Assembly: GCA_963780715.1 (NCBI GenBank)
Contig: CAWADK010000015.1
Coordinates: forward strand, 197,186 to 261,185
Source: JALORV01 sp963780715
GTDB lineage: Bacteria > Pseudomonadota > Gammaproteobacteria > Burkholderiales > Burkholderiaceae_F
Direction: 5' to 3'
Length of the DNA: 64,000 bases
Below the pieces are notes generated by a model. That model saw only the letters and a program-made list of their open reading frames with translations, was not told the DNA's origin and did not search any database. Shown piece by piece: positions 28,740 through 37,123 of this stretch. The stretch's first letter is position 1. Each line of letters opens with the position of its first letter. The position numbers and the translations under genes were made by a program.

Positions 28740-30033
28740 ATGAGCACTTCCGAACCGACCGATACCGGCGTTCTGCTCGAGTTCATGTTCCGGCTCGGGC
28801 AGGCTTACCTCGCCTGCGGCGAGCAGACGGCGGAGGTCGAGCTTCTGCTGCGGCGTGTGGCGCTGGCCTATGGCATGGGCCGCACGCGCGCGGTTGTGCT
28901 GCCCACGGCACTCTTCATCACCCTGCACGACGGGTCGACCGAGCGCGTGACGCTGGCCGAGGGCCCTGCGCAGTCGCTGCGGCTCGACCAGATCGCGGAG
29001 GTCTACCGCCTCGGCGACGCGGCCCAGCGCGCGACGGTGACGCCGCGCGAGGGGCTGGACCGGCTGATCGAGATTCTGCGCACCAGCGCGCGCTTCGGCC
29101 GCGTCGGCAGCCTTTTCGGCCACACGATCCTGGCGAGTCGGCGTCGCCATGGTGCTGATGCCGACACTGGCCAATATCGCGGCGGCCGCGATCCTTGGCT
29201 TCATCGTCGGCGTTCTCAAACTGCTGGTGCAGGAGCGCACGCTGTTCGCGGTGCCGATGCCGGTGGTTGCAGCCACTGTCGTTTCTGCGGCGGTGTTCTA
29301 CGCCGCGAATTACGGCCTGCCGGTGGATCCGCTGCACATGCTGGTGCCACCGCTGGTCACGTTCCTGCCCGGCGGCATGCTGACATTGGGCATGGTCGAG
29401 CTGGCCTACGGCGACATGGTGAGCGGTTCCAGCCGGCTCATCACCGGCTTCGTCCAGCTGGTGCTGCTGACCTTCGGGCTGGCGGCGGGCGCCGCGCTGA
29501 TGGGGGCTCATCCGGAGAATCTTGTCTACGCCAGCTCGCAGTTCGTGAAGGTGCCGTGGGCGGCCTGGGCCGGCGTGCCGGTGTTCTGCCTCGGTGTGTT
29601 CCTGCACTTTTCGGCGCCGCGCAATTCGCTACCGTGGATCCTGCTGGTGGCGCTGGCGGCGATCACGGCGCAGCGCGCGGCGGCGGCGCTGTTCGGCGCG
29701 GAGATCAGCGGCTTCTTCGGCATGATCGTGGCGATGCCGGCGAGCTACCTGATCCACCTGCGCTTCAACGGGCCGCCGTCGTCGGTGACGTCGCTGCCGA
29801 GCTTCTGGCTCGTCGTGCCGGGGTCGCTCGGCTTGCTGTCCGTGACACGCATGCTCAGTGATCGCGCCGCCGGCGTCGAAGGACTGATCACGGTCGTCTT
29901 CGTCATCACCTCGGTCGCCCTGGGTACGCTGGTGGGCGCGTCGATTTACCGCTTCCTGTCTGAGCGGTTCAACTGGTTCGGAGCACGCATGCGCCGGGTG
30001 CACTCGTACCTGCGCGGGCGGCGCGAACCTTGA
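28740..30033 (+). pseudogene. Threonine/serine exporter ThrE-family protein, one +1 frameshift
   Basis: ThrE-type inner-membrane exporter in two frames. The first (from ATG 28740) holds the soluble DUF1212 domain: FMFRLGQAYLACGEQTAEVE, then ALFITLHDG and a segment ending GHTILA. The second (from about 29135) continues VGVAMVLMPTLANIAAAAI through about ten helices, including LVPPLVTFLPGGMLTLGMVE and the C-terminal FWLVVPGSLGLLSV block. Omitting one base near 29133 joins them into about 430 residues, the normal length. Known relatives export threonine and serine or small dicarboxylates. It stands alone, 156 bases after pepA. Confidence 0.82.
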
Positions 30034-30087
30034 CGATCGCGCCGTCTCGCACTGATTTCGTCACCTCTTCCACTCCTGTTCGCAGCC

Positions 30088-30726
30088 ATGTACGAGTTTC
30101 CTACCGACATCTTCACCGAGCCCGACGACGTCGACATCGACACGCTGAAGAACCTCGGGCCACTGGCGCCGCTGGCCGGCATCTGGGAAGGACAGCGCGG
30201 CCTCGACGTGCACCTGGTCGAGGAGGGCTCGAAGAAGGAGGCCTTCTACGAGCGCTATGAACTGCAACCGATCGACCCGCAGCTCAACGGGCCGCAGCTG
30301 CTGTACGGGCTTCGCTACTGGACCCACGTGCTGCGGCCGAACCGGCCGGCCACGTTTCACGACCAGGTCGGCTACTGGCTGTGGGAGCCCGCCACCGGCA
30401 TGATCATCCAGACGCACACGATCCCGCGCGGCCAGGTGGCGATGGCGATCGGGCATGCGGCGGCCGATGCCCGCAGCTTCGAGCTGGAGTGCGTGTTCGG
30501 CTCGCCCACGAACGGGACCTGCTCGAACCCGTTCCTTGATCACGCCAAGAAGACGATCGAGTTCCGCATCAAGGTCGACATCCACGAGGACGGCAGCTGG
30601 TCGTACGAGCAGGACACCGTGCTGCGCATCCGTGGCCGCGATGAACTGTTCCACCACACCGACCGCAATCGCCTGCACAAGGTGGCCGAGCCGACGCCGA
30701 ACTGGCTGATGCGCAATCCGACCTGA
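30088..30726 (+). CDS. Nitrobindin-like heme-binding beta-barrel protein
   Basis: A 212-residue soluble protein with the N-terminal pattern LGPLAPLAGIWEGQRGLD, the signature of the nitrobindin/THAP4 heme-binding (DUF1794) lipocalin-like family. The later strands include YGLRYWTHVLRP, FHDQVGYWLWEPATGMII and PRGQVAMAIGH, in the order expected for the barrel. In nitrobindins, a histidine late in the barrel binds heme that handles nitric oxide or peroxynitrite. Several His residues are present here (for example near the end, ELFHHTDRNRLHKV), but I cannot say which, if any, is a heme ligand. The protein is longer than the usual nitrobindin of about 160-170 residues. Heme binding is therefore inferred, not shown. 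Confidence 0.78.
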   Translation: MYEFPTDIFTEPDDVDIDTLKNLGPLAPLAGIWEGQRGLDVHLVEEGSKKEAFYERYELQPIDPQLNGPQLLYGLRYWTHVLRPNRPATFHDQVGYWLWEPATGMIIQTHTIPRGQVAMAIGHAAADARSFELECVFGSPTNGTCSNPFLDHAKKTIEFRIKVDIHEDGSWSYEQDTVLRIRGRDELFHHTDRNRLHKVAEPTPNWLMRNPT

Positions 30727-30786
30727 ACCAGCCTCGGAACGACCCGAGCTACACATCCCGACTACTCTGACGAAAGGAACAGCTCG

Positions 30787-31341
30787 ATGACCTATTCACT
30801 CGCCACCGCGCGCAAATGGTGCAACGACTCCGAATTCGCGCTGGTGACGGCAAGCTACGCCGGCAAGGAGGTGACCTGGACGCCGGCGCTACTCAGGGCA
30901 AAGATCGAGCGCACGCGCAAGTTGCGCGACAAGAATCGGGACCTGCATCGGAAAATGCGGCGTGCCAACCGCGCGGCCACCGGGACCAAGAGCGGGACCC
31001 AGGTGACTGCCATGGCGGTCGCGGAAAAGCGTGCCCGGCTGTTCGAGGAGACGCTTGCGCGCTTCGTCGCGAAGCTGGAGAAGTTGCAGGCGAGGCGAAA
31101 GCTTGGCGCGCTCAAGAGTGCCGTGGCGGATGCGGTGGCGCGCAAGCGCAATGCGCAGGCCGCCGCTGTTTCCGGCGCAAAGCGCTCGGCCACCAAGACG
31201 GCAAGCGCAGCCGGGCGGCCGCGGGCACGGGGCGCAGCGGCGGTGCCGGCGTCCTTACGTGTCAAGCAGACAAGGCAGGCCTCTCGGGTGCGCGCCCGCA
31301 ATGCACGCAACCAGGCCAAGCGCGATTCGCGCAGCCGCTGA
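30787..31341 (+). CDS. Highly basic conserved hypothetical protein
   Basis: A 184-residue protein starting with MTYSLATARKWCNDSEFALV, a beginning I associate with a small family of uncharacterised betaproteobacterial proteins. After about residue 35 it turns extremely basic: a Lys/Arg-rich helix (KIERTRKLRDKNRDLHRKMR), a second charged helix (AEKRARLFEETLARFVAKLEKL) and an Ala/Lys/Arg tail like that of histone H1-type proteins. The tail suggests nucleic-acid binding. It follows the nitrobindin-like gene by 60 bases with a GAAAGGAA ribosome site. The exact function is not known. Confidence 0.75.
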   Translation: MTYSLATARKWCNDSEFALVTASYAGKEVTWTPALLRAKIERTRKLRDKNRDLHRKMRRANRAATGTKSGTQVTAMAVAEKRARLFEETLARFVAKLEKLQARRKLGALKSAVADAVARKRNAQAAAVSGAKRSATKTASAAGRPRARGAAAVPASLRVKQTRQASRVRARNARNQAKRDSRSR

Positions 31342-31372
31342 CCGGTCGCTGCGCCGACTGAGTCAAGCGTTG

Positions 31373-31390
31373 CCGCGGCGGTCGCCGCGG
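31373..31390. terminator. Hairpin between convergent genes
   Basis: CCGCGGC (31373-31379) and GCCGCGG (31384-31390) form a perfect stem with a four-base loop, midway between the convergent stops at 31341 and 31395. There is no U-run. It is probably a shared transcript-end structure. Confidence 0.4.
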
Positions 31391-31394
31391 ACAA

Positions 31395-33143
31395 TTACGG
31401 CCGATGCTCTGCGGTTGCGTCGGGCCGGCCCGAGCCGTTACCAGCGGCTGCTGCTTCCGGGTGCTCGGCCAGGTAGGCGCTGGTCGCCTGTTCCAGTGAG
31501 GAGAAGAAGCGTGTCAGCGCGAGCCGCTCCTCGAGGCCGCGCGCGGCCGCCCAGTCGGCCCATTCGGACTCGCGCCCGACGGCACAGGTGGCGATGCCGC
31601 GCTTGCGCAGTTCCTCGAACAGCTCCTTGATGGTGAAGACGCCCGTGGCATCGATCATCGTGACGGGGAGGAGGTCGAGCACGAACCAGCGCACATCACC
31701 GGCAGCATCGACGGCCTTGAGCACCTCGCGCTTGAAGTAGGCGGTACTGAAAAAGATAAGCGCACCGTTGAAGCGGAACAGCAGCAGACCCGTGGGTGCG
31801 GTGGCCTCCGGGTGGCGTTGAAGTCCGTGAAACCCAGGCTGGCCCGCGATACGGCCGAGCCGTTCAACCGTAGGCCGCGCGGCGAGCTGTACGAAACTGA
31901 GCAGTGCAAGCACGACCGCGAGCAGGATTGCGTTCATCACGCCGAACGCGATGACGCCAACGGTGGCTGTCATCGCGATCCAGTACTCGCGGCGGTCGAT
32001 GCGCCCGATCGCCGCGACGTTTTGCCAGCTGAACAGCGACGCACCTGCCACCACCAGCACCGCCGCCAGCGACACGGTCGGGATGAACTGCAGCGGCCAG
32101 GTGAAGAGCGCCACCACGGCCGCAATGACGATGGCGGTCACGATGCCCGTGACCTGGGTGCGGCCTCCGGCCACTTCGCCGACCGCGGTGCGCGAGTTGG
32201 TGCCGTTGACCGCGAATCCCTGCGCAAACGCGGCCGCGATGTTGACGGCGCCCAGTGCCGCAACTTCGCGATCGGCGTCGATTTCATAGCGGTTGCGGTC
32301 GGCGAAGCTGCGCGCCGCCACCATCGTCGTGGAGAACAGCACGAGCGCGAGGCCGGCTGCCTCGGCCAACAGGACCGGAAGGTGCTCGAGCGGAATGTAC
32401 GGTACGCGCGGCACCGGAAAGCCGGACGGCACCGGCCCGACGGTGCGCACGCCGAGCGCATCGAGGTTGAAGAACTGCACGGCGAAGCCAGCCGCCACCA
32501 TCGCGAACAGTGCCGCGGGCAGGCGCCGGGTGATTCGTGGCAGTGCCAGCAGCATGGCGACCGTGGCCACACCCACCGAAAGCGTGGGCCAGTGTGTCGA
32601 CGGGAGCCTGTTCAGGAACTCCCACGCACGCGGCAGGATGCCACTGGCCTCGACGCGGATGCCGAACAGGACACCGATCTGGCTCAGTACGACGTTCAGC
32701 GCCACCCCGTTCATGAATCCCACGAGAATCGGTTTGGACAGGAAGTCGGCCAGCGCTCCGAGCCGGAGAAAGCTCGCGCCGACGCACAGCACTCCGGTGA
32801 TGAACGTCAGCGCTATCGCCAGCGCCCAGGCCTGGTCTGCATCGCCGCCCGCCAGTGGCGCGACAGCGGCGGCGACGATGGCTCCGGTCGCCGCGCTCGG
32901 ACCCACCATCAGCTGGCGCGAAGTGCCGAAGAAGGCGTAGACCAGCATCGGCAAAGCGCTGGCGTACAGCCCCACGACCGGCGAGAAGCCCACGAGCTGC
33001 GCCGTTGCAACACTGCCGGGGATGGCAATCGCCGCAACAGCCAGCCCCGCCGCGATGTCGTGCGAGAGGTTGTCGCGCCGGTAGCCGGCAAGCGCAGGTA
33101 GCCCGGGAGCAAACCGGGCGAGTCGCTTCAACGACGGGTTCAC
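31395..33143 (-). CDS. SulP-family anion transporter with STAS domain
   Basis: Inner-membrane SulP (SLC26) permease, 582 residues. The N-terminal core has the typical AGLAVAAIAIPGSVATAQLVGF and GLYASALPMLVYAFFGTSRQL blocks, GPSAATGAIVA, and later AFAQGFAVNGTNSRTAVGEVAGGRTQ. The C-terminal STAS domain (about 460-565) includes FRFNGALIFFSTAYF and the phosphate-acceptor loop region MIDATGVFT. Family members carry sulfate, bicarbonate or dicarboxylates; the substrate here is open. The ATG at 33143 lies 44 bases after the stop of the SHOCT protein gene, on the same strand, so both may be co-transcribed. Confidence 0.92.
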   Translation of the reverse strand: MNPSLKRLARFAPGLPALAGYRRDNLSHDIAAGLAVAAIAIPGSVATAQLVGFSPVVGLYASALPMLVYAFFGTSRQLMVGPSAATGAIVAAAVAPLAGGDADQAWALAIALTFITGVLCVGASFLRLGALADFLSKPILVGFMNGVALNVVLSQIGVLFGIRVEASGILPRAWEFLNRLPSTHWPTLSVGVATVAMLLALPRITRRLPAALFAMVAAGFAVQFFNLDALGVRTVGPVPSGFPVPRVPYIPLEHLPVLLAEAAGLALVLFSTTMVAARSFADRNRYEIDADREVAALGAVNIAAAFAQGFAVNGTNSRTAVGEVAGGRTQVTGIVTAIVIAAVVALFTWPLQFIPTVSLAAVLVVAGASLFSWQNVAAIGRIDRREYWIAMTATVGVIAFGVMNAILLAVVLALLSFVQLAARPTVERLGRIAGQPGFHGLQRHPEATAPTGLLLFRFNGALIFFSTAYFKREVLKAVDAAGDVRWFVLDLLPVTMIDATGVFTIKELFEELRKRGIATCAVGRESEWADWAAARGLEERLALTRFFSSLEQATSAYLAEHPEAAAAGNGSGRPDATAEHRP

Positions 33144-33186
33144 GAAACGACGGTGTCCGTTCCCTGAGTGTCTCGTGGGGTGAACG

Positions 33187-33564
33187 TCAGGCCAGTGCCT
33201 TGGCCTTGAGCTTGGCGAACTCGTCCGCGCTGATCGTGCCCGCGTCGAGCATCGCCTTGGCGTCGGCGATCTGCTCGACGGGCGACTTGCCTGCGATCGC
33301 GCGAAGCTGTGTCTCCGCTTCCGACCGTACTTGCTGCAGCGCGGCCCGCTGGCGCCTCGCCATGCCCTGGCCGCGCACGATCACGTAGAGCAGTGCCGTC
33401 AGGACGGGCAGTACCAGCAGCCCGACAATCCACGCGGCCTTCGCCACGCCGCCCAGTTCGGAGTCGCGGAAGAGATCGACCACGATCTGGAACAGCACGA
33501 CCAGATACGCGACAAAGACGAAGGCAGAAAAGATCAGCCACATCAGATCCCAGAAGTTGCTCAT
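33187..33564 (-). CDS. Small membrane protein with PLDc_N-like and SHOCT domains
   Basis: A 125-residue protein. Two helices at about 8-30 and 42-63 (WLIFSAFVFVAYLVVLFQIV and AWIVGLLVLPVLTALLYVIVRG) fit the phospholipase-D nuclease N-terminal (PLDc_N) pattern. The C-terminus is a SHOCT motif (EQIADAKAMLDAGTISADEFAKLKAKAL). Such proteins occur widely in actinobacteria and proteobacteria; SHOCT is a short oligomerisation or regulatory motif and no enzyme activity is expected. It precedes the SulP gene on the same strand. Confidence 0.8.
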   Translation of the reverse strand: MSNFWDLMWLIFSAFVFVAYLVVLFQIVVDLFRDSELGGVAKAAWIVGLLVLPVLTALLYVIVRGQGMARRQRAALQQVRSEAETQLRAIAGKSPVEQIADAKAMLDAGTISADEFAKLKAKALA

Positions 33565-34120
33565 TCAGGTGTTTCCCCGTTTGTTCTTGTTTCGTTGGTA
33601 AGTCGGCTTCGGCGTGACGGAGCGTCGGCACCGTTTCCCCTGGGTTGCGCGTCCGATCGCATGTCGTTCCTTGGCGCCTGGCGCCAACGGCAGGTCCGAG
33701 CCCCCGCAACGTCTGGGCAGCGCCGTCCACGCTCGTCGGGATGTTGCTTCGGCCCGCGCGGGGCATCCTACCCGACTGCCTGGGCGCAATCGTCGCGCGC
33801 ACTTTTCCGAGACTCTCTAAGGAGGCCCGCGCTGTGGTTCGTTGCGCCCCGTGAAGTCCGATCGCGCTCAGTGTGACTGGGTCGCGGCCCTGCCACTGCG
33901 CGTTTGAGTAATTGCGATGGAGGACGCCAAGACATTGATCCGTGTCGACTTTCCTTACAAACTCTCATGCGCCGAACGGATTACCGCGTTGCAACATCCC
34001 GTCACTAATGGGATTTTTTCCCATGGCACGGGACGTGCATAAGTGTGGGCAGGGGACAGCTTTACTTGATTGTGCAGGAGCGAGCATTCGGCGACTCCGG
34101 CACGGCACCAAGGAAGGAAG
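33565..34120. other. Intergenic region upstream of PEP-CTERM gene
   Basis: This 556-base stretch contains no convincing gene. It has an 8-base inverted repeat GGGCGCAA/TTGCGCCC 52 bases apart (33782-33849), which is not a tRNA. Just before the sigma-54 promoter there is a small stem ATGGGA/TCCCAT (34008-34024). The sigma-54 site itself is at 34024-34039. I see nothing else that I can support. Confidence 0.55.
34024..34039 (+). promoter_or_regulatory. Sigma-54 (RpoN) promoter of PEP-CTERM gene
   Basis: TGGCACG-GGAC-GTGCA: the invariant GG (34025-34026) and GC (34037-34038) are separated by exactly ten bases, and TGGCACG is a perfect minus-24 element. Transcription would begin near 34050, leaving a leader of about 70 bases before the ATG at 34121. 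PEP-CTERM genes in floc- and biofilm-forming betaproteobacteria are known to be driven by RpoN with the PrsK/PrsR two-component system. That system is not in this window. Confidence 0.75.
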
Positions 34121-34714
34121 ATGAAAACCGTACTTAAGTTCAAGGCGATGGCTGCGGCCGCAGTGATGGCTGGAGGAGTCGCGATGGCGCCGGCGCAAGC
34201 CACGCTCATCATTGACCCTGCAGATGCCCTCGGTACGATCAACCAGAACAGCAATTGCGACGCCGCGTGCCTGTCTGCGATTCTCGGCTACTCGGTCACG
34301 GAGTACTACAAGGCGAACTCGCCGGGCGAAAACCCCCAGACGGAAGAGAAGCCGTTTGCTGGCTCGTACACGACAGTCTTCGGCGGTGGCAATGAAACCG
34401 CCACGATCAGTTGGGACGGCCCGTTCGCGTTTGTCTGCGGGACCTGCATCCTGCTGGTCAAGGACGGCAACAACACGCCGAACCAGATTTACTTTGACCT
34501 CGGGCCGAGCGGATACAACTGGAACGGCGTGGAGGACATTTTTGTGTCGAACCCGCTGATCTGGCCGCAGAACGGCAGCATCTCTCACGTGTCGCTGTTC
34601 AGCGCTGATCGGCCGCAGGAGATTCCGGTTCCCGAGCCCGGCTCGCTTGCGCTGCTGGGCCTGGGCCTGGTCGGCCTCGCCGCGGCCCGTCGCCGGCGCG
34701 CGCAAGATCAGTAA
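34121..34714 (+). CDS. PEP-CTERM sorting-domain exported protein
   Basis: A 197-residue secreted protein. It has a Sec signal peptide (MKTVLKFKAMAAAAVMAGG to about residue 25, APAQA cleavage site) and a C-terminal PEP-CTERM sorting signal: VPEPGSLALLGLGLVGLAAA followed by RRRR. Exosortase/EpsH cleaves such signals during export linked to exopolysaccharide. The middle is Asn/Gly-rich (NWNGVEDIFVSNPLIW, NNTPNQIYFDLGPSGYNW) with four cysteines (two closely spaced, VCGTC), a beta-sandwich-like composition I cannot place in a named family. The start at 34121 follows AAGGAAGG. No exosortase gene lies in the window. Confidence 0.9.
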   Translation: MKTVLKFKAMAAAAVMAGGVAMAPAQATLIIDPADALGTINQNSNCDAACLSAILGYSVTEYYKANSPGENPQTEEKPFAGSYTTVFGGGNETATISWDGPFAFVCGTCILLVKDGNNTPNQIYFDLGPSGYNWNGVEDIFVSNPLIWPQNGSISHVSLFSADRPQEIPVPEPGSLALLGLGLVGLAAARRRRAQDQ

Positions 34715-34735
34715 CGCGTCAGTCGAAAGCCTGAG

Positions 34736-34763
34736 GGGCCCGCCAAGCGGGCCCTTCTCATTT
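34736..34763 (+). terminator. Intrinsic terminator after PEP-CTERM gene
   Basis: GGGCCCGC (34736-34743) and GCGGGCCC (34747-34754) form a perfect 8-base stem with a CAA loop, followed by TTCTCATTT. It is 21 bases after the stop. This is the best intrinsic terminator in the window. Confidence 0.82.
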
Positions 34764-34897
34764 CTGGAGGTCGGGCAAGGCCCGCGGTACCGCGGCATTC
34801 ACTCCGCGGCCAAGCTCGTCTCAGGAGCGCGGGCAAGCTCAGGTAGCACTTTAGGAGGGCCGGATAAGCGTTAATGCAGAAAGAAGGTTCCGGACTG

Positions 34898-34925
34898 TTC
34901 CGCGCTTGCCGTGCCCGTATACAAT
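34898..34925 (+). promoter_or_regulatory. Possible sigma-70 promoter of endopeptidase gene
   Basis: TACAAT at 34920-34925 is a good minus-10 element, inside TATACAAT. The best minus-35 with a 16-base spacer is the weak TTCCGC at 34898-34903. The leader would be about 175 bases. Confidence 0.35.
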
Positions 34926-35108
34926 CCGGCGCAAAAGAGGGGACAAGCCAGTGTCGAGCCTTGCGGCCGAAGCGGTTGTCGCGAAGAGCGCCGATTTGGC
35001 GGCTATCGCGGCCGGTTAGAAAGCGATCAGGCGGCCGCCTGGCACGGTTCAATGCTTCCGGAGTAGTTTTTCAAACCGCTTCGGCGGAGGCTAGGGGAGG
35101 GAGTCGGC

Positions 35109-36176
35109 ATGGAAGTGGAGCGCTTGATCGTGTTGATGATCGCCGCGGGCGTGGCCGTGGCGACGCTTCCCGCCAGTGCTGCTGCTCCTGCTCAGACTCC
35201 GACCACGTCGTCGGCGACCAAGTCCTCGGCCAAGCCCCGGGTGCAAGGCACCGTGCCGGCCGGCAAGGCCGCCATCGTTTCCAGTCGCGCGACAGGCAAA
35301 GTGCGCACGGCAGAGCGCAGGCCGCTGCGGCCTTCCGAAGGGCAACTCGCCGGACTGCATCGTGCCGATGATCCGCTCGACCTGAAGTCATCGGTCGCGC
35401 TGGTCGTCAATCAGGATACCGACGAAGTGCTGTTCGAGAAGAACACGCATGCTGTCCTGCCCATCGCTTCGATTACCAAGTTGATGACCGCCCTGGTGAC
35501 CGTCGAAGCGAATCTGCCGCTCGATGAGGAACTGGTTGTCTCGCAGGCGGAACTGGTGCGGGCCGGCATTCGTTCAAATCTGCGGCCAGGGATGAAGCTG
35601 ACGCGCGACACTGCGCTGCACTTGGCACTGATGTCGTCGGAAAACCGGGCGGCGCAGCTGCTGGGTCGCACCTATCCCGGCGGGCTCGACGCCTTCGTCG
35701 AGGCCATGAATGCCAAGGCGCGGATGCTCGACATGAGCGATTCCCACTTCGCCGATCCCACCGGACTTTCACCGGAGAATCGATCGAGCGCCAATGATCT
35801 CGTGAAGCTGGTGAAGGCCGCGTATGACCACGAAGTTATCCGGTCACACTCCGTGAGTGGCGAACTGGCACTGCCGGTCGGCAAGCGCATGGTCCGTTAC
35901 GGCAACACGAATCGCCTGACGGCGAACCCGGACTGGGACATCGGTCTGCAGAAGACCGGCTACATCTCCGCGGCGGGTCGTTGCCTCGTGATGCAGGCTG
36001 TTGTCGAGGGCCAGCGTGTCGTGATGGTGCTGCTGGACTCCGTGGGCAAGTACTCCCGGATCGGCGACGCGCAGCGCATTAGGGACTGGCTCGAGGCGAA
36101 GCGTTTCCGCGCCGACAAGGCTGCCACCGTCAGCAAGCCGCTCGCCAACGTCGCTGGGTCAGAAAAACCGATTTGA
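35109..36176 (+). CDS. pbpG: D-alanyl-D-alanine endopeptidase (PBP7-like, S11 family)
   Basis: Periplasmic serine peptidase acting on peptidoglycan cross-links, 355 residues. A signal peptide occupies about 1-26 and is followed by a Pro/Ser/Thr/Lys-rich linker to about 85. The three active-site motifs of penicillin-binding proteins are all present: SITK (SxxK), SSEN (SxN) and KTGY (KTG). The lack of a C-terminal membrane-anchoring amphipathic domain fits PBP7/PbpG rather than DacA-type carboxypeptidases. The ATG at 35109 follows a strong purine-rich ribosome site. It is convergent with iclR, with eight bases between the stops. Confidence 0.9.
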   Translation: MEVERLIVLMIAAGVAVATLPASAAAPAQTPTTSSATKSSAKPRVQGTVPAGKAAIVSSRATGKVRTAERRPLRPSEGQLAGLHRADDPLDLKSSVALVVNQDTDEVLFEKNTHAVLPIASITKLMTALVTVEANLPLDEELVVSQAELVRAGIRSNLRPGMKLTRDTALHLALMSSENRAAQLLGRTYPGGLDAFVEAMNAKARMLDMSDSHFADPTGLSPENRSSANDLVKLVKAAYDHEVIRSHSVSGELALPVGKRMVRYGNTNRLTANPDWDIGLQKTGYISAAGRCLVMQAVVEGQRVVMVLLDSVGKYSRIGDAQRIRDWLEAKRFRADKAATVSKPLANVAGSEKPI

Positions 36177-36184
36177 GTGACGGC

Positions 36185-36964
36185 TCAGTGGGTCGCGGGC
36201 ACGTGCCCGAGGCCCGCCGAGATGCGGCCGGCAGTTCCCAGCAGGTCTTCCAACCACTCGTCCTGCATTCTCTCGGCGGGTGCCGACACCGATAGCCCCG
36301 CCACCAGTCGGCCCGAATCGTCGCGGATGCCGGCGGCGATGCAGCGCACGCCCAGTTCCAGTTCCTCGTTGTCGCGCGCGTAGCCACGCGAGCGCACCTG
36401 CGAGAGTTCCTTTTCGAGCTTCGTGAGTTCCGTGATGCTGTTGCGCGTATGTCCGGCGAGTCCTGTACGAGTGGCGTACGCACGCACGACACGCGCGTCG
36501 TCAAACGCGAGGAACAACTTGCCGCTTGAGGTCAGGTGCAGTGGTGCGCGTCCGCCGATCGCCCGCACGACCTGCATGCCCGATCGTTCGCTGTAAGCGC
36601 GATCGATGTAGACGATCTCATCGCCCTGCCGCACGGAAAGGTTGACGGTCTGCCCGGTCTTGCGATGCAGATCGCGCATGGGCTCCAGCGCCGCTTCGCG
36701 CACCGACAGGCGCGCCTTCACCAGGTTGCCCAGTTCGAGCAGGCGCATGCCCAACCGATACGATCCCGGTGTTTCGGCGCGGTCGACGAACCGACCGACG
36801 ACCATGTCATTTAGAATCCGGTGCGCAGTCGATGGGTGCAATCCGGTGGCCTGCGCCAGGTCTTTCAGGCTGACCGGATCCGATCGGGCAGCAAGCGTAT
36901 CGAGCAGTTTCATCATCCGCTCGATCACCTGGATGGCAGTCTTTTCGCGCGTGGTCGGGGGCAT
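36185..36964 (-). CDS. IclR-family transcriptional regulator
   Basis: Cytosolic repressor or activator of about 259 residues from the ATG at 36964; the frame is open 20 codons upstream in the intergenic region, where no homologous sequence is expected. The N-terminal winged helix-turn-helix reads SLKDLAQATGLHPSTAHRIL. The larger C-terminal domain is the IclR effector-binding domain (for example VNLSVRQGDEIVYIDRAYS, LHLTSSGKLFLAFDD and the cysteine segment GVRCIAAGIRDDSG). It is divergent from lutAB, which makes it the likely regulator of lactate utilisation there. The effector, perhaps lactate or a related 2-hydroxyacid, is inference. Confidence 0.92.
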   Translation of the reverse strand: MPPTTREKTAIQVIERMMKLLDTLAARSDPVSLKDLAQATGLHPSTAHRILNDMVVGRFVDRAETPGSYRLGMRLLELGNLVKARLSVREAALEPMRDLHRKTGQTVNLSVRQGDEIVYIDRAYSERSGMQVVRAIGGRAPLHLTSSGKLFLAFDDARVVRAYATRTGLAGHTRNSITELTKLEKELSQVRSRGYARDNEELELGVRCIAAGIRDDSGRLVAGLSVSAPAERMQDEWLEDLLGTAGRISAGLGHVPATH

Positions 36965-37009
36965 GGTGCAGAGCAATATTGCTACTGTACGCGTTATACC
37001 ACCATACGA

Positions 37010-37028
37010 AACGATGGCAAACATCGTT
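37010..37028. promoter_or_regulatory. Inverted repeat, candidate IclR operator
   Basis: AACGAT-N7-ATCGTT, two perfect six-base arms, in the iclR/lutA divergent region and 46 bases upstream of the iclR start. A partly overlapping CCAT-N8-ATGG is next to it (37002-37017). IclR-type proteins often autoregulate and control the divergent operon from one site. Confidence 0.45.
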
Positions 37029-37123
37029 ATGCCGTGCGGCTTCGCAAAGGCTGATCGTCGTCATTTGCGATGCTTGGCCGATACTGCGTCGCAGCGCGGA
37101 AAGTCGCGTACCGGAGCACAAGC

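Larger units (their letters stand above)
34715..35108. other. Intergenic region between PEP-CTERM gene and endopeptidase
   Basis: This 394-base region starts with a clear terminator (34736-34763). A possible sigma-70 promoter (34898-34925) follows for the endopeptidase gene. A small UUCG-loop hairpin CCGC/GCGG (35076-35087) lies directly before the AGGGGAGGGAG ribosome site of the next gene. No gene is evident. Confidence 0.5.

Noticed and set aside
33782..33849. tRNA-like pairing GGGCGCAA/TTGCGCCC with a GGTTCG next to the 3' arm
   Set aside because: Length and layout do not fit: there is no room for the T-arm 3' strand, and no anticodon or D arm can be drawn.
35040..35055. Second sigma-54-like site TGGCACG...ATGC before the endopeptidase gene
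   Set aside because: GG and GC are 11 bases apart instead of the strict 10.
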